Assembly (NCBI RefSeq): GCF_945869175.1
Contig: NZ_CAMBNZ010000006.1
Location: 1-64,000, forward strand
DNA from: Limnohabitans sp. Rim8
Lineage (GTDB): Bacteria; Pseudomonadota; Gammaproteobacteria; Burkholderiales; Burkholderiaceae_C
DNA: 64,000 nt
Direction of reading: 5' to 3'
The notes beneath the pieces were generated by a model. That model ran no database searches. It was not told where the DNA came from and worked only from the letters and a program-made list of their open reading frames with translations. Below are positions 22,230-30,949 of this stretch, piece after piece (position 1 is the stretch's first letter; every line of letters begins with the position of its first letter). The translations under genes and the position numbers were made by a program.

Positions 22230-23257
22230 TGCAGTGTCTCCCATACCGTCTGCGCACGCTGCGCGGGCAAGCGGTCCATCTGACTGGCCAATTCGTCCAG
22301 GTAATGGGCCACCGCGGCCAGTTGCAGCGGGGCCGTGTCCAACGTGTTCATGTGTTCACGAAATGCATCGCCACCCGGCAGGTCACGCACATACCAGCCG
22401 ATATGCTTGCGGGCCGAGCGCACGCCGGTGTATTCGCCGTACAAACCATAGTGGTCTTGCAGGTGCTCGAGCAGGGCACGGCGCACCTCGGCCACCAAGG
22501 GCGGGGCCAGGTGTTCGCCCGTGGCCAAGAAGTGGCCAATTTCCCGAAAGATCCAAGGGCTGCCTTGTGCAGCGCGGCCGATCATGACCGCATCGGCCTT
22601 GGTGAACATGAGCACGTCACGGGCTTTTTCAGGCGAGTCGATGTCGCCATTGGCCACCACAGGAATACGCAATGCGGCTTTCACGGAGGCGACAGTGTTG
22701 TATTCGGCCAAGCCTCTGTAACCCTGCTCGCGGGTGCGACCATGCACAGTGACCATCTGAACCCCTGCGGCTTCAGCGGCGCGGGCCAGACTCAGGGCAT
22801 TCTTTTCGCTGTCACACCAGCCCGTGCGCATTTTCAATGTGACGGGCACACCATGGGGCAAAGCCGCCTCGACCACCGCGCTGATGATCTGAAGCGCCAG
22901 CGGTTCGTCTTGCATCAGGGCCGAGCCGGCCCATTTGTTGCAAACTTTTTTGGCGGGGCAACCCATGTTGATGTCGATGATCTGCGCACCCCGATCGATG
23001 TTGTAGCGCGTGGCGTCGGCCATCATCTGCGGCTCGGTGCCCGCGATCTGCACCGCGATAGGACCGGGTTCACCCTCATGGTTGGCGCGGCGCGAAGTTT
23101 TGAGCGAAGCCCACAAATCAGGGCGAGAGGTCACCATTTCGCTCACCGCATAGCCCGCACCAAACTGCCTGCACAATTGGCGAAACGGCCGATCGGTCAC
23201 CCCCGCCATAGGGGCAGCAAACAAATTGTTCGGCAATGGGTGAGGGCCAATCTGCAT
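22226..23257 (-). CDS. dusB: tRNA-dihydrouridine synthase B
   Basis: A 343-residue flavoenzyme that reduces uridine to dihydrouridine in the tRNA D-loop. N-terminal LFAAPMAGVTDRPFRQLCR, the catalytic cysteine within NMGCPAKKVCNKWAGSAL, and VTLKMRTGW are all present. The typical FMN-binding VVANGDIDSPEKA and GRAAQGSPWIF segments follow. It is the first gene of the dusB-fis-purH-helicase unit; the promoter should lie in 23258-23409, shared with the divergent YqaA-like gene. Confidence 0.95.
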   Translation of the reverse strand: MQIGPHPLPNNLFAAPMAGVTDRPFRQLCRQFGAGYAVSEMVTSRPDLWASLKTSRRANHEGEPGPIAVQIAGTEPQMMADATRYNIDRGAQIIDINMGCPAKKVCNKWAGSALMQDEPLALQIISAVVEAALPHGVPVTLKMRTGWCDSEKNALSLARAAEAAGVQMVTVHGRTREQGYRGLAEYNTVASVKAALRIPVVANGDIDSPEKARDVLMFTKADAVMIGRAAQGSPWIFREIGHFLATGEHLAPPLVAEVRRALLEHLQDHYGLYGEYTGVRSARKHIGWYVRDLPGGDAFREHMNTLDTAPLQLAAVAHYLDELASQMDRLPAQRAQTVWETLQ

Positions 23258-23409
23258 GACTGGGAGGCGGGTATTTCAGGGGGTTTGCGGTTGGAGAGGA
23301 GAGATTGTAGTTGCTTAATATTTCAGCACCTGACACGGGAATGTGCTAAGAAATGGCAGCGCAGGTCGTCGGCGACCGCGTGCCACATGACAAGCGCTAA
23401 ACTGCTTGG

Positions 23410-23895
23410 ATGGACCTCTGGATGGATCAATGGCTGCAATGGTTGGCGTTGCCTCAACATGGCTTGAGCACCGTGTTTGTGGTGGCCTTCATATCGGCCA
23501 CCTTGCTGCCCATGGGTTCAGAGCCGGTGCTGTTTGGCCTGGTCAAACTCAACCCCGACTTGTTTTGGCCAGCGATCTTGGTGGCGACGGCGGGCAACAC
23601 CTTGGGCGGCATGTTCAGTTGGTGGATGGGCTGGGGAACACACCAGGCCGTCAACCGCCTGCGGCCCTCCAGCTCTGACAAGCAAGCCCTGAAATGGCTT
23701 GAAAAGCTGGGGCCCAAAGCTTGCCTGCTGTCTTGGCTGCCCGTGGTGGGCGACCCGATTTGCGCGCTGGCAGGTTGGCTCCACATGCCGTTTTGGCACT
23801 GCAGCATTTACATGGCCATTGGCAAATTTTTACGCTACCTGATCATGACCGCTGCACTGCTCTGGGTTTTTCCTGCGCAATGGCCACTGGCTTAA
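23410..23895 (+). CDS. YqaA-type DedA/SNARE-associated membrane protein
   Basis: A 161-residue inner-membrane protein starting MDLWMDQWLQWLALPQHGLS. It has hydrophobic segments at about residues 22-45, 55-75, 105-130 and 138-158 and a GNTLGGMFSWWMGWG loop typical of the YqaA branch of the DedA superfamily. DedA proteins are linked to lipid-carrier flipping and membrane homeostasis; the YqaA branch is uncharacterised. It converges on the 2-hydroxyacid dehydrogenase gene, the two TAA stops sharing TTAA. Confidence 0.82.
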   Translation: MDLWMDQWLQWLALPQHGLSTVFVVAFISATLLPMGSEPVLFGLVKLNPDLFWPAILVATAGNTLGGMFSWWMGWGTHQAVNRLRPSSSDKQALKWLEKLGPKACLLSWLPVVGDPICALAGWLHMPFWHCSIYMAIGKFLRYLIMTAALLWVFPAQWPLA

Positions 23896-24899
23896 GCCGC
23901 TCCATGTGTCAACGCATCCGGGCCTGCCCAGTGCCGGAGGTTGTCTAAAAACATCTGGCCCACGCGTTGCTCATTGCCGTCAGAATGCCCAGCCGCGTGC
24001 GGCGTCACCATCACCTGAGGCATTGCCCACAAGGCCGAATCCACTGGCAAAGGCTCGTGGGTGAAGACATCCAAAAACGCACCGCCCAAGTGACCGCTTT
24101 GCAAGGCAGCGACCAAAGCAGGCTCATCGACCACTTCACCCCGCGCCACATTGATCAGGTGCGCGCCTTGTGGCAACAAGGACAAAGCATGCGCATTGAC
24201 CAATTGCCGCGTTTTGTGCGTCAAAGGACACGCCAAGACCAACCAGTCGGTTTGAGGCAAGACCTGGTGCCAATCCGCAAAAGTCACCATCGCCACACGC
24301 GCCTGCGCTTGGTCGGGCTTGGTGTCCAACTGCTGCCGTACCGCCACCACATGCATCCCCAAGGCCTGCAGCAAACTGCCCAGCTTCTGACCAATGGGCC
24401 CCCAACCCACGATGGTGGCCGTCTGGCCGGGCAAATCCCGAGGCATGCGTTCGCCCAACATCGGACGCCACTGCCTGGCTTGCTGCTCGGCCCACAACAG
24501 GGGGAATCGGCGGGCCAGTGCCAAGATGCCCGCCAACGCGACACTGGCGACCACTTGGGCGTTGGCCCCAGATGAGGTGAGCACTTTGACACCTCTGGCC
24601 TGAAGGTCCAGGTAAATTTGGCGATCCGCACCCGCCGAATGGATGTGCACCCATTGCAAGCCAGACGACATCCTCAGCAATTCATAGACTTTCTGCAAAG
24701 CCGGGTGGATTTCGTGTTTGGTCGAAGCACCCGTGACCTCTCGCGAGATGAAGGCCACATCGGCATCGGTGCGTTGCGTGGCCACCGCTTCTTCCAATGA
24801 AATCAGCTGATACGGACGCTGGCCCATCAAAGCCGAGACCGCTGCCCCCAAACGGTCAATGGACTGCTGGGACATGAGGATGCGCACTGTCGAGGTCAT
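23892..24899 (-). CDS. D-2-hydroxyacid dehydrogenase
   Basis: A 335-residue NAD(P)-dependent dehydrogenase of the D-isomer 2-hydroxyacid family (glyoxylate/hydroxypyruvate-reductase-like). The nucleotide-binding loop is VGWGPIGQKLGSLL. The catalytic Arg lies in INVARGEVVDEPAL, a Glu in the DVFTHEPLP region, and the catalytic His in VTPHAAGHSDG. Start ATG 24899 (MTSTVRIL) is preferred over an upstream TTG. It is the last gene of the leftward 23892-30736 operon, 24 bases after a Bug receptor gene, and could reduce a 2-oxo acid made by the pathway. Confidence 0.88.
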   Translation of the reverse strand: MTSTVRILMSQQSIDRLGAAVSALMGQRPYQLISLEEAVATQRTDADVAFISREVTGASTKHEIHPALQKVYELLRMSSGLQWVHIHSAGADRQIYLDLQARGVKVLTSSGANAQVVASVALAGILALARRFPLLWAEQQARQWRPMLGERMPRDLPGQTATIVGWGPIGQKLGSLLQALGMHVVAVRQQLDTKPDQAQARVAMVTFADWHQVLPQTDWLVLACPLTHKTRQLVNAHALSLLPQGAHLINVARGEVVDEPALVAALQSGHLGGAFLDVFTHEPLPVDSALWAMPQVMVTPHAAGHSDGNEQRVGQMFLDNLRHWAGPDALTHGAA

Positions 24900-24923
24900 G
24901 AATAGGACGTGGCCAGATGGCAA

Positions 24924-25898
24924 TCACTCGGCTTTGGCACCCGATTCACGGACAATCACGCGCCACTTGTCATGCTCGCGCTGAACAAATTGTCCAAACT
25001 GTGCCGGCGTCCCCCCCGCCGGGTCTGCGCCCTGCGCCACCATTTGCTGCTCAATGGCCGGCACTTGCAAAATGTCATTGACGGCTTTGTTCACCAAGGT
25101 GATCACCGCATCTGGCGTGCCCTTGGGGGCAAAAAACCCAAACCACGAACCGGCTTCAAATTGTGGGAATCCTTTTTCCACCACAGTGGGCACATCGGGC
25201 ATGGAACGTGAACGCTTGAGTGAACTGACCGCGATCGGCTTGAGTTTGCCCGCTGTGATGTGGGGCATGACCGATGGGATCGTGGCAAACATGAACTGGA
25301 TGCGGCCCGCCAACAGGTCTTTCAGTGCATCGGCACCCTTGTAGGGAATGTGCGTCGCCTCAAACCCCACCCGTTTGGACAGCATGAAGCTGGACAAATG
25401 GGACGAAGTGCCAATGCCGGTCGATCCGTAGTTGAGCTTGCCAGGATTGGCCTTGGCGTAGGCGACCAGCTCCTCCATGGTGTTGGCTGGCACCGAAGGG
25501 TGAATGACCAACACATTGGGAACATCCGCGATCTGGACAATGGGCACCAGATCGGTCAGAGGGTTGTAGGGCAACTTGCCGTACAAGGTGGGGTTGACGG
25601 CAATGGGTCCCACAGAATTGACGATCAAGGTGTACCCATCAGGCGCAGAGCGGACCACCAACTCGGTGCCCAAATTGCCACCCGCGCCGGGCTTGTTGTC
25701 GATGACAAAAGGCTGCTTGAGTTTTTCGGACAACTGCTGGGTGACGGTGCGCGCCAAGATGTCGGTGGTGCCGCCGGCCGTGAAGGCCACCACCACTTTG
25801 ACTGGTTTTTGGGGATAAGCCTGCGCCTGCGCCCAAGACGGCACCGTCATGGCCAAGGCAGAGAGGGTGGCGGCAAGCCAAAAAGATGGAGACGTCAT
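24924..25898 (-). CDS. Bug-family tripartite tricarboxylate transporter receptor
   Basis: A 324-residue periplasmic receptor with signal peptide MTSPSFWLAATLSALAMTVP cut at about AQA. The mature start YPQKPVKVVVAFTAGGTTD and the PGAGGNLGTELVVRSAPDGYTL block are diagnostic of the Bug/TctC family. A GYTLIVNSVGPIAVNPTLY region and a PYKGADALKDLLAGRIQFMF segment line the ligand site. Ligands in the family are mostly carboxylates or amides. No TctA/TctB permease is in this window. It lies between the class II aldolase and dehydrogenase genes of the GntR-adjacent operon. Confidence 0.92.
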   Translation of the reverse strand: MTSPSFWLAATLSALAMTVPSWAQAQAYPQKPVKVVVAFTAGGTTDILARTVTQQLSEKLKQPFVIDNKPGAGGNLGTELVVRSAPDGYTLIVNSVGPIAVNPTLYGKLPYNPLTDLVPIVQIADVPNVLVIHPSVPANTMEELVAYAKANPGKLNYGSTGIGTSSHLSSFMLSKRVGFEATHIPYKGADALKDLLAGRIQFMFATIPSVMPHITAGKLKPIAVSSLKRSRSMPDVPTVVEKGFPQFEAGSWFGFFAPKGTPDAVITLVNKAVNDILQVPAIEQQMVAQGADPAGGTPAQFGQFVQREHDKWRVIVRESGAKAE

Positions 25899-25933
25899 GC
25901 GGAACTTTCGATGGAGGTCAAGGGGCAATGGGT

Positions 25934-26722
25934 TCAGGTTTTGTAACTGGGGTCCATGCGATCGAGTTTGCGCAGCAAGGCCGGCCACTCCATCAAGCCA
26001 TAGGGTCTGCGGGTACTGGGTTGGTAGTTGTTCCAGGTTTCTTCCAGCACATCAGAGGCCAATTGGACGAAAGGTGCATTGCAAGCCATGGCCGCGAGTT
26101 GGGAGCGGCATGCCAACTCCAAGCGGTGCATCCAATTGAAGGCCTCACCCACGCTGCGGCCCACTGTCATGGCTCCGTGGTTGCGCAAAATAAGGGCTTC
26201 GCCCTGCCCCAAATCTTGAACCAATGACGCCTGCTCGGCCAGATCGAGCACCACCCCTTGGTAGTCGTGGTAGCCGATTTTCAAAAATCGCATGGCTGTT
26301 TGTGTCAGTGGCAGCAGGCCGCACTCAAGAGCAGACACCGCCATGGAGGCCCAACTGTGCGTGTGGATGACGCAATCGACTTCGGCTCGGGCAGCGTGCA
26401 CAGCACTGTGGATCACATAGCCGGCCTTGTTGATGCCGTAATTCAAATCACCAAAATCGGGCTTGGACAGGATGTTCCCTTCGTGGTCGATCTTGATCAG
26501 GCTCGACGCCGTGATCTCCTCGTACATCATGCCGTAGGCGTTGATGAGAAAAGCGCCGTCTTCGCCAGGCACACGAGAGGAGATGTGGTTGGCCATCATG
26601 TCCGACATGCCATAGTGGTCCACCAAGCGATAGCAGGCCGCCAAATTGACACGCGCTTGCCACTCTGCAGGGGTGCAACGGGACTGCATCGATTCGATTT
26701 TTAACATTCCGTTTTCAGACAT
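25934..26722 (-). CDS. Class II aldolase/adducin family protein
   Basis: A 262-residue protein of the fuculose-phosphate aldolase fold. Two metal-binding histidine sites are visible: VIHTHSWASM and ILRNHGAMTVG. DHYGMSDMMANHISSRVPG near the N-terminus matches the branch often annotated as class II aldolase/adducin in catabolic operons, where members act as aldolases, decarboxylases or epimerases. The substrate is unknown. It starts 15 bases after the preceding Bug gene in the same operon. Confidence 0.88.
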   Translation of the reverse strand: MSENGMLKIESMQSRCTPAEWQARVNLAACYRLVDHYGMSDMMANHISSRVPGEDGAFLINAYGMMYEEITASSLIKIDHEGNILSKPDFGDLNYGINKAGYVIHSAVHAARAEVDCVIHTHSWASMAVSALECGLLPLTQTAMRFLKIGYHDYQGVVLDLAEQASLVQDLGQGEALILRNHGAMTVGRSVGEAFNWMHRLELACRSQLAAMACNAPFVQLASDVLEETWNNYQPSTRRPYGLMEWPALLRKLDRMDPSYKT

Positions 26723-26737
26723 GGCAGCTCCATCGGG

Positions 26738-27709
26738 TCAGTCGAGTTTGACACCGGCGCTCTTGACAAGGTTCACCCAGAATTTGGCGTCTTCGTCCAA
26801 AAAAGTGGCAAATTGATCCGGCGAGGCGGATACGGACACATCGGTTCCTTCTCGCGCCAAAGCCGCTTTCACAGACGGCTGCGCCATGGCCGTTTGGGTG
26901 GCATCAAAAATCTTTTTGATCACAGCAGGCGGTGTGCCCACCGGTACAAACAAACCATACCAAAATTCAATCGCATATTCGGGCAGTTTGGCCTCTTGCA
27001 TGCCCGGCAGACCGGGAACCAAGGGCGTGCTGTTTTTGGTGCTGACGGCCAAGCCTTTCAAGCGAGCGGCCTGGATCATAGGCAAGACCGAAGGGGGGGT
27101 ACCGAAGGTCACTTGGGTGTCCCCGGCAATCACCGACTGAATGGCCGGCGCACCCCCGCGAAACGGGATGTGCACCATGTCCACACCAGTCAATTGGATG
27201 AACAAAGCCGCGCCCAAATGGGGGGCAGAGCCGTTGCCCGAGGTGGCGTAATTGATTTTTCCAGGCGCCTGTTTCGCACGCGAAATCAGGTCTTGCACCG
27301 AGTTGATGCCGATGTTGGGATTGACCGCAATCACCAAGGGCGATGCGGTGACTTTGGTGATCGGCACCAAATCTTTGGGGGTGTAGGTCAGCTTGGGGTT
27401 GAGCGCCGGATTGACCGAGATGCTGCTGGGGCTGGCCAACAACACGCTGTAACCATCCGGTGCCGCCTTGGCCACGTTTTCAGCGGCGATGCTGGAGCCG
27501 GCACCGGCCCTGTTCTCGACAATGACGGTTTGACCCAAGGACTTGCCCATGGCATCGCTGATGGCACGGGCCACATAGTCGGCCGCCCCGCCTGGCGCAA
27601 AGCCCACCACCAGCCGAATGGGTTTGTTCGGATAAGCCGTACCCTGGGCGTGCGCACCCCAAGTCAGGCATGAAATGAGCAAGGCGGACATCAGATTTCT
27701 TTTGTTCAT
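26738..27709 (-). CDS. Bug-family tripartite tricarboxylate transporter receptor
   Basis: A 323-residue periplasmic receptor; signal peptide MNKRNLMSALLISCLTWGAH cut at about HAQ. Typical Bug segments: YPNKPIRLVVGFAPGGAADY, RAGAGSSIAAENVAKAAPDG and PFRGGAPAIQSVIAGDTQVT. It is clearly a different paralogue from the receptor at 24924-25898, so this operon carries two receptors and no permease. It begins 35 bases after the MDR dehydrogenase stop. Confidence 0.92.
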   Translation of the reverse strand: MNKRNLMSALLISCLTWGAHAQGTAYPNKPIRLVVGFAPGGAADYVARAISDAMGKSLGQTVIVENRAGAGSSIAAENVAKAAPDGYSVLLASPSSISVNPALNPKLTYTPKDLVPITKVTASPLVIAVNPNIGINSVQDLISRAKQAPGKINYATSGNGSAPHLGAALFIQLTGVDMVHIPFRGGAPAIQSVIAGDTQVTFGTPPSVLPMIQAARLKGLAVSTKNSTPLVPGLPGMQEAKLPEYAIEFWYGLFVPVGTPPAVIKKIFDATQTAMAQPSVKAALAREGTDVSVSASPDQFATFLDEDAKFWVNLVKSAGVKLD

Positions 27710-27744
27710 GGTGTTGTCTCCAATTTGAAAGTTTTCAGGAAATT

Positions 27745-28728
27745 TCAATCCCGCTTGGCGATGCGCAGCACGATCTTACCGGTGTGCTGGTTGCTTTCCA
27801 TGCGGGCCTTGGCTTGGGCCAATTGCTCAAATTCAAACACTTGATCCAACAGGGGCTGGATGCGGCCATCGGCAAAGGCGGGCAGTATTTGCGCCGTGAA
27901 TTGGGCTATGCCATCGGCTCGCTGGGCGGGTGTGCGGTTTTTGTTGGACACGCCAAAAAGACACAGCCGCTTGGCGTGCAGGGCTTCCAGGTCAATGGTG
28001 GCACTCAACGTGTTGTCGACATAGCCCACAAAACCCAGACGGCCCTGAAAAGCCATGCAGCGCATGCTCTCGGAAAAAACACTTCCGCCGACGGTGTTGA
28101 CCACCAGGTTGGCCCCTTTTTGATCCGTCGCTTGCAACACCGCTTGGTGAAAATCAGGCGCACGGGTGCACAAGCCCACATCCAAGCCCAGCGGTTTCAA
28201 TGGGTCCAGCTTGGCCTGCGAGCCCGAGGTGCCAATCACCTTGGCCCCCAAGACCTTGGCCATTTGCAAACTGGCCACCCCCACCCCCGAAGACACCCCG
28301 TTGATCAAAAGCCATTGATCGGCTTGCAAGTGACCTTGCAACACCAGAAGGTCGTAGGTCACCAAAAAAGTCAGCGGAATGGCGGCCGCTTGTTCCAAGC
28401 TCAAGTTGTCTGGCACGCGCATGATTTCGCGCACATCCATCAAGGCGTATTCGGCAAAAGCACCAGGGCATCTGCCCATCACCCGATCGCCCAGCTGCCA
28501 AGCACCGGTGTCGCTGCCCAGCTGAGCGATCTGCCCGGCCCCTTCCATGCCTGCGGGCTTGCTGCCCCCTTTGCCGAGCAGGCCATGGCCCACAATCAAC
28601 TCGCCCCGATTCAGGGCAGCGGCGTGCAGCTTGACCAACACCTGGCCTGCGCCGGGCATGGGCAAGTCCACCTCGCGCAGGTCCATGGTGCCCAGACCCT
28701 CGTTGATGTTCATCCAATACGATTTCAT
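27745..28728 (-). CDS. MDR-superfamily NAD(P)H:quinone oxidoreductase-type dehydrogenase
   Basis: A 327-residue medium-chain dehydrogenase/reductase. The N-terminal GroES-like half has PGAGQVLVKLHAAALNRGEL. The Rossmann half has LLINGVSSGVGVASLQMAKV and GAKVIGTSGS. The zinc ligands of alcohol dehydrogenases are absent, which places it in the zinc-free quinone oxidoreductase/enoyl reductase branch. Start ATG 28728 (MKSYWMNINEG) lies seven bases after the crotonase stop. It may reduce an enoyl or keto intermediate of the CoA pathway encoded upstream. Confidence 0.88.
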   Translation of the reverse strand: MKSYWMNINEGLGTMDLREVDLPMPGAGQVLVKLHAAALNRGELIVGHGLLGKGGSKPAGMEGAGQIAQLGSDTGAWQLGDRVMGRCPGAFAEYALMDVREIMRVPDNLSLEQAAAIPLTFLVTYDLLVLQGHLQADQWLLINGVSSGVGVASLQMAKVLGAKVIGTSGSQAKLDPLKPLGLDVGLCTRAPDFHQAVLQATDQKGANLVVNTVGGSVFSESMRCMAFQGRLGFVGYVDNTLSATIDLEALHAKRLCLFGVSNKNRTPAQRADGIAQFTAQILPAFADGRIQPLLDQVFEFEQLAQAKARMESNQHTGKIVLRIAKRD

Positions 28729-28735
28729 GAGGACT

Positions 28736-29545
28736 TCATTCGCCTTTGAAGACGGGTTGGCGTTTTTCCATGAAGGCCTTGCGGCCTTCGGCATAGTCGG
28801 CACTGTCAAAACAGCCGCGAATGAGCTGGGTGCACACCTCCATGTCCAGCTCGGTCGAGGGTTTGAGGATTTCCCGGGTGATGGCCTTGGCCGCCTGAAT
28901 GGTCAAGGGCGCGTTGGCAGCCAAGGCGCTGGTGTATTCCGCCAGCAAATCGGGCAAGGCCTCGGGCGCACAGACCCGCGTGACCAACCCCAAGCTTTGT
29001 GCTTCTTGAGCATGGATTTTTCGTGCCGTGAAAAACAGGTCTTTGGCCGCACCAGGGCCGATCAGGTCGACCAGGTTTTTCATGGCCGAATAACGGTAAC
29101 CCAGGCCCAGACGGGCGGCAGGGACCGAGAACACCGCATCGCTGGCCGCAATGCGCATGTCACAGCTGATGGCCACGTTGACGCCACCACCGATGCAAAA
29201 GCCCCGGATGCAGGCCAGCGTGGGCTTGGAAAAATTGTAAATCCCCATGAGCGCCGTCTCGGCCATGTGCTCGTAGCGCGTGACGGCCTCGCGTGCGGCG
29301 CGCATGTCTTCAAATTGCGAAATATCGGCACCCGAAACAAAGGCTTTCTCGCCTGCACCCGAGAACACCACCAAGCGAACACGGGGGTCGTGTTCGGCCT
29401 GATTCAGCAGCACGGGCACAGCCTCCCACATGTCCACCGAGAGCGCGTTGTGCCGCACCACATTGTTGAATTGGACAAAGAGCGTACTGCCCTCCAGCCA
29501 GGTGTTGACCCGTTCGGTGGGCGAGGTGTAGACCACATCAGACAT
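28736..29545 (-). CDS. Crotonase-superfamily enzyme without the hydratase glutamates
   Basis: A 269-residue crotonase-fold protein (enoyl-CoA hydratase/isomerase family). The oxyanion-hole regions are intact (SGADISQFEDM; RGFCIGGGVNVAISCD). Where hydratases carry the two catalytic glutamates, this protein has Asn in GGGVNVAIS and Ala in FSVPAARLGLGY, so simple hydration is unlikely; isomerase, hydrolase or C-C lyase activity fits better. It abuts the CoA transferase stop with no gap, so it probably acts on the CoA thioester that enzyme forms. Confidence 0.88.
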   Translation of the reverse strand: MSDVVYTSPTERVNTWLEGSTLFVQFNNVVRHNALSVDMWEAVPVLLNQAEHDPRVRLVVFSGAGEKAFVSGADISQFEDMRAAREAVTRYEHMAETALMGIYNFSKPTLACIRGFCIGGGVNVAISCDMRIAASDAVFSVPAARLGLGYRYSAMKNLVDLIGPGAAKDLFFTARKIHAQEAQSLGLVTRVCAPEALPDLLAEYTSALAANAPLTIQAAKAITREILKPSTELDMEVCTQLIRGCFDSADYAEGRKAFMEKRQPVFKGE

Positions 29546-30736
29546 TCAGAACACTCCTTTGGATTTGAGTTGTTGGAGCGACTGGGCATCCAGCCCCAAT
29601 TCGCCCAAAATTTCTTCGCTGTGCTCGCCGCGGCGCGGCGCGGCGCGGGCAATGGTGCTGGGGGTGCGCTCCAGCTGCATGGGCTGTCCCACCAAGCGCT
29701 GCCTGCCTTGGTGCACCGACTCCACTTGTTTCACCATTTTCAGGTGCTGAATTTGCGGCTCATTGAACACCTCATCCATGCTGTTGATGAGGCCGCAGGC
29801 GACGCCACCGTCGTTGAGTCGTTCGATCCAATAGGCCCGGTCACGGTGGGCCAAACGCTCGTTGATCTCGGCGTTCAACGCGTCGCGGTGAACAGAACGG
29901 CTGGGCTTGTCGCGGTAACGGGGGTCGGTGACCCATTGCGGTGCTTCCAGGATGTCGCAAAACCGCTCCCAGATCTTGGAGCCAAACACCGCGATGTTCA
30001 TGTAACCGTCACGCGCCTTGTAGACCCCAGTGGGGATGCTGGTGGGGTGAAAGTTACCCGCCTGCTTCGCCACCTCTTCGTCGATCAGCCAGCGCGAGGT
30101 CTGGAAATCCATCATGTAAACCATGGACTCGAGCAGCGAGGTGTGCAGCCACTGGCCTTGTCCTGATTTTTCACGCTCCAGCAAGGCCACCAAAATGCCT
30201 TGCGCTGCAAAAATGCCCGCACACAAATCGGCAATCGGAATGCCCACGCGCATGGGGCCTTGCTCGGCCATGCCGGTGACCGACATCAGCCCGCCCATGC
30301 CCTGCGCAATCTGGTCAAAGCCCGGCCGACTGGCCAAAGGACCGGTTTGGCCAAAACCCGAAATGCTGGCATAGACCAGACCGGGGTTGTCGTGTTTCAA
30401 GCTGTCGTAGTCAATGCCCAAACGGAATTTCACGTCGGGGCGAAAGTTTTCGACGACCACATCGGCCTTGGCAATCAATTGTTTGAGCAACGCAATGCCC
30501 TCGGGCTCTTTCAGGTTGAGTGTGATCGAGCGCTTGTTGCGGTGGGTGTATTGGTAGTCAGAGCCTTCTTGCCCGCCCAGCGTGTCGTCCCCACGCATGT
30601 GCTCGGGCATTTGCACCTGCACCACATCGGCACCCCAGTCGGCCAACTGGCGGCAGGCGGTGGGGCCAGCACGCACTTGGGTCAAGTCGATCACCCGAAA
30701 ACGAGACAGCGCTTCAGAAGCGGGTTGGTGTGGCAT
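29546..30736 (-). CDS. CaiB/BaiF family CoA transferase (class III)
   Basis: A 396-residue enzyme that moves CoA between carboxylic acids, the likely first activation step of the pathway. Seen: FRVIDLTQVRAGPTACRQLA at the N-terminus, DVVVENFRPDVKFRLGIDYD, FGQTGPLASRPGFDQIAQG, and GQGQWLHTSLLESMVYMMDF. Start ATG 30736 (MPHQPASEAL) has AGGA eight bases upstream; the frame is open far upstream through the divergent GntR gene, but that part is not coding. It is the first gene of the leftward operon whose control region holds a perfect inverted repeat. Confidence 0.92.
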   Translation of the reverse strand: MPHQPASEALSRFRVIDLTQVRAGPTACRQLADWGADVVQVQMPEHMRGDDTLGGQEGSDYQYTHRNKRSITLNLKEPEGIALLKQLIAKADVVVENFRPDVKFRLGIDYDSLKHDNPGLVYASISGFGQTGPLASRPGFDQIAQGMGGLMSVTGMAEQGPMRVGIPIADLCAGIFAAQGILVALLEREKSGQGQWLHTSLLESMVYMMDFQTSRWLIDEEVAKQAGNFHPTSIPTGVYKARDGYMNIAVFGSKIWERFCDILEAPQWVTDPRYRDKPSRSVHRDALNAEINERLAHRDRAYWIERLNDGGVACGLINSMDEVFNEPQIQHLKMVKQVESVHQGRQRLVGQPMQLERTPSTIARAAPRRGEHSEEILGELGLDAQSLQQLKSKGVF

Positions 30737-30830
30737 GGGGAAAATCCTGGCTAAATGAGCGCGACTTGCACAAACACTGGCAGATTGGCAACGGTTGGTG
30801 ATCTGTCCAGTGTGGACGGGAGCCATAAAA

Positions 30831-30860
30831 GTGTCAACAATTTCCAATAATTGTTGACAC
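30831..30860. promoter_or_regulatory. Perfect inverted repeat, probable GntR/FCD operator
   Basis: A 12-bp arm gtgtcaacaatt (30831-30842) and its exact complement aattgttgacac (30849-30860) flank a 6-bp spacer. Each arm also contains a TGT-NN-ACA element (30832-30839 and 30852-30859), the half-palindrome favoured by FadR/FCD regulators. The two elements are centred 20 bp apart, about two helical turns. The site lies between the divergent CoA-transferase operon and a GntR/FCD gene, so that regulator is the likely binder. Confidence 0.7.
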
Positions 30861-30949
30861 ATTGGCGACGTATTGGGACTGATTTCGGCGATCTTCAGGT
30901 AGGATGACTTCATGATTAATGAGGCCCTTTCCCAGCGACCACGCCAGCC

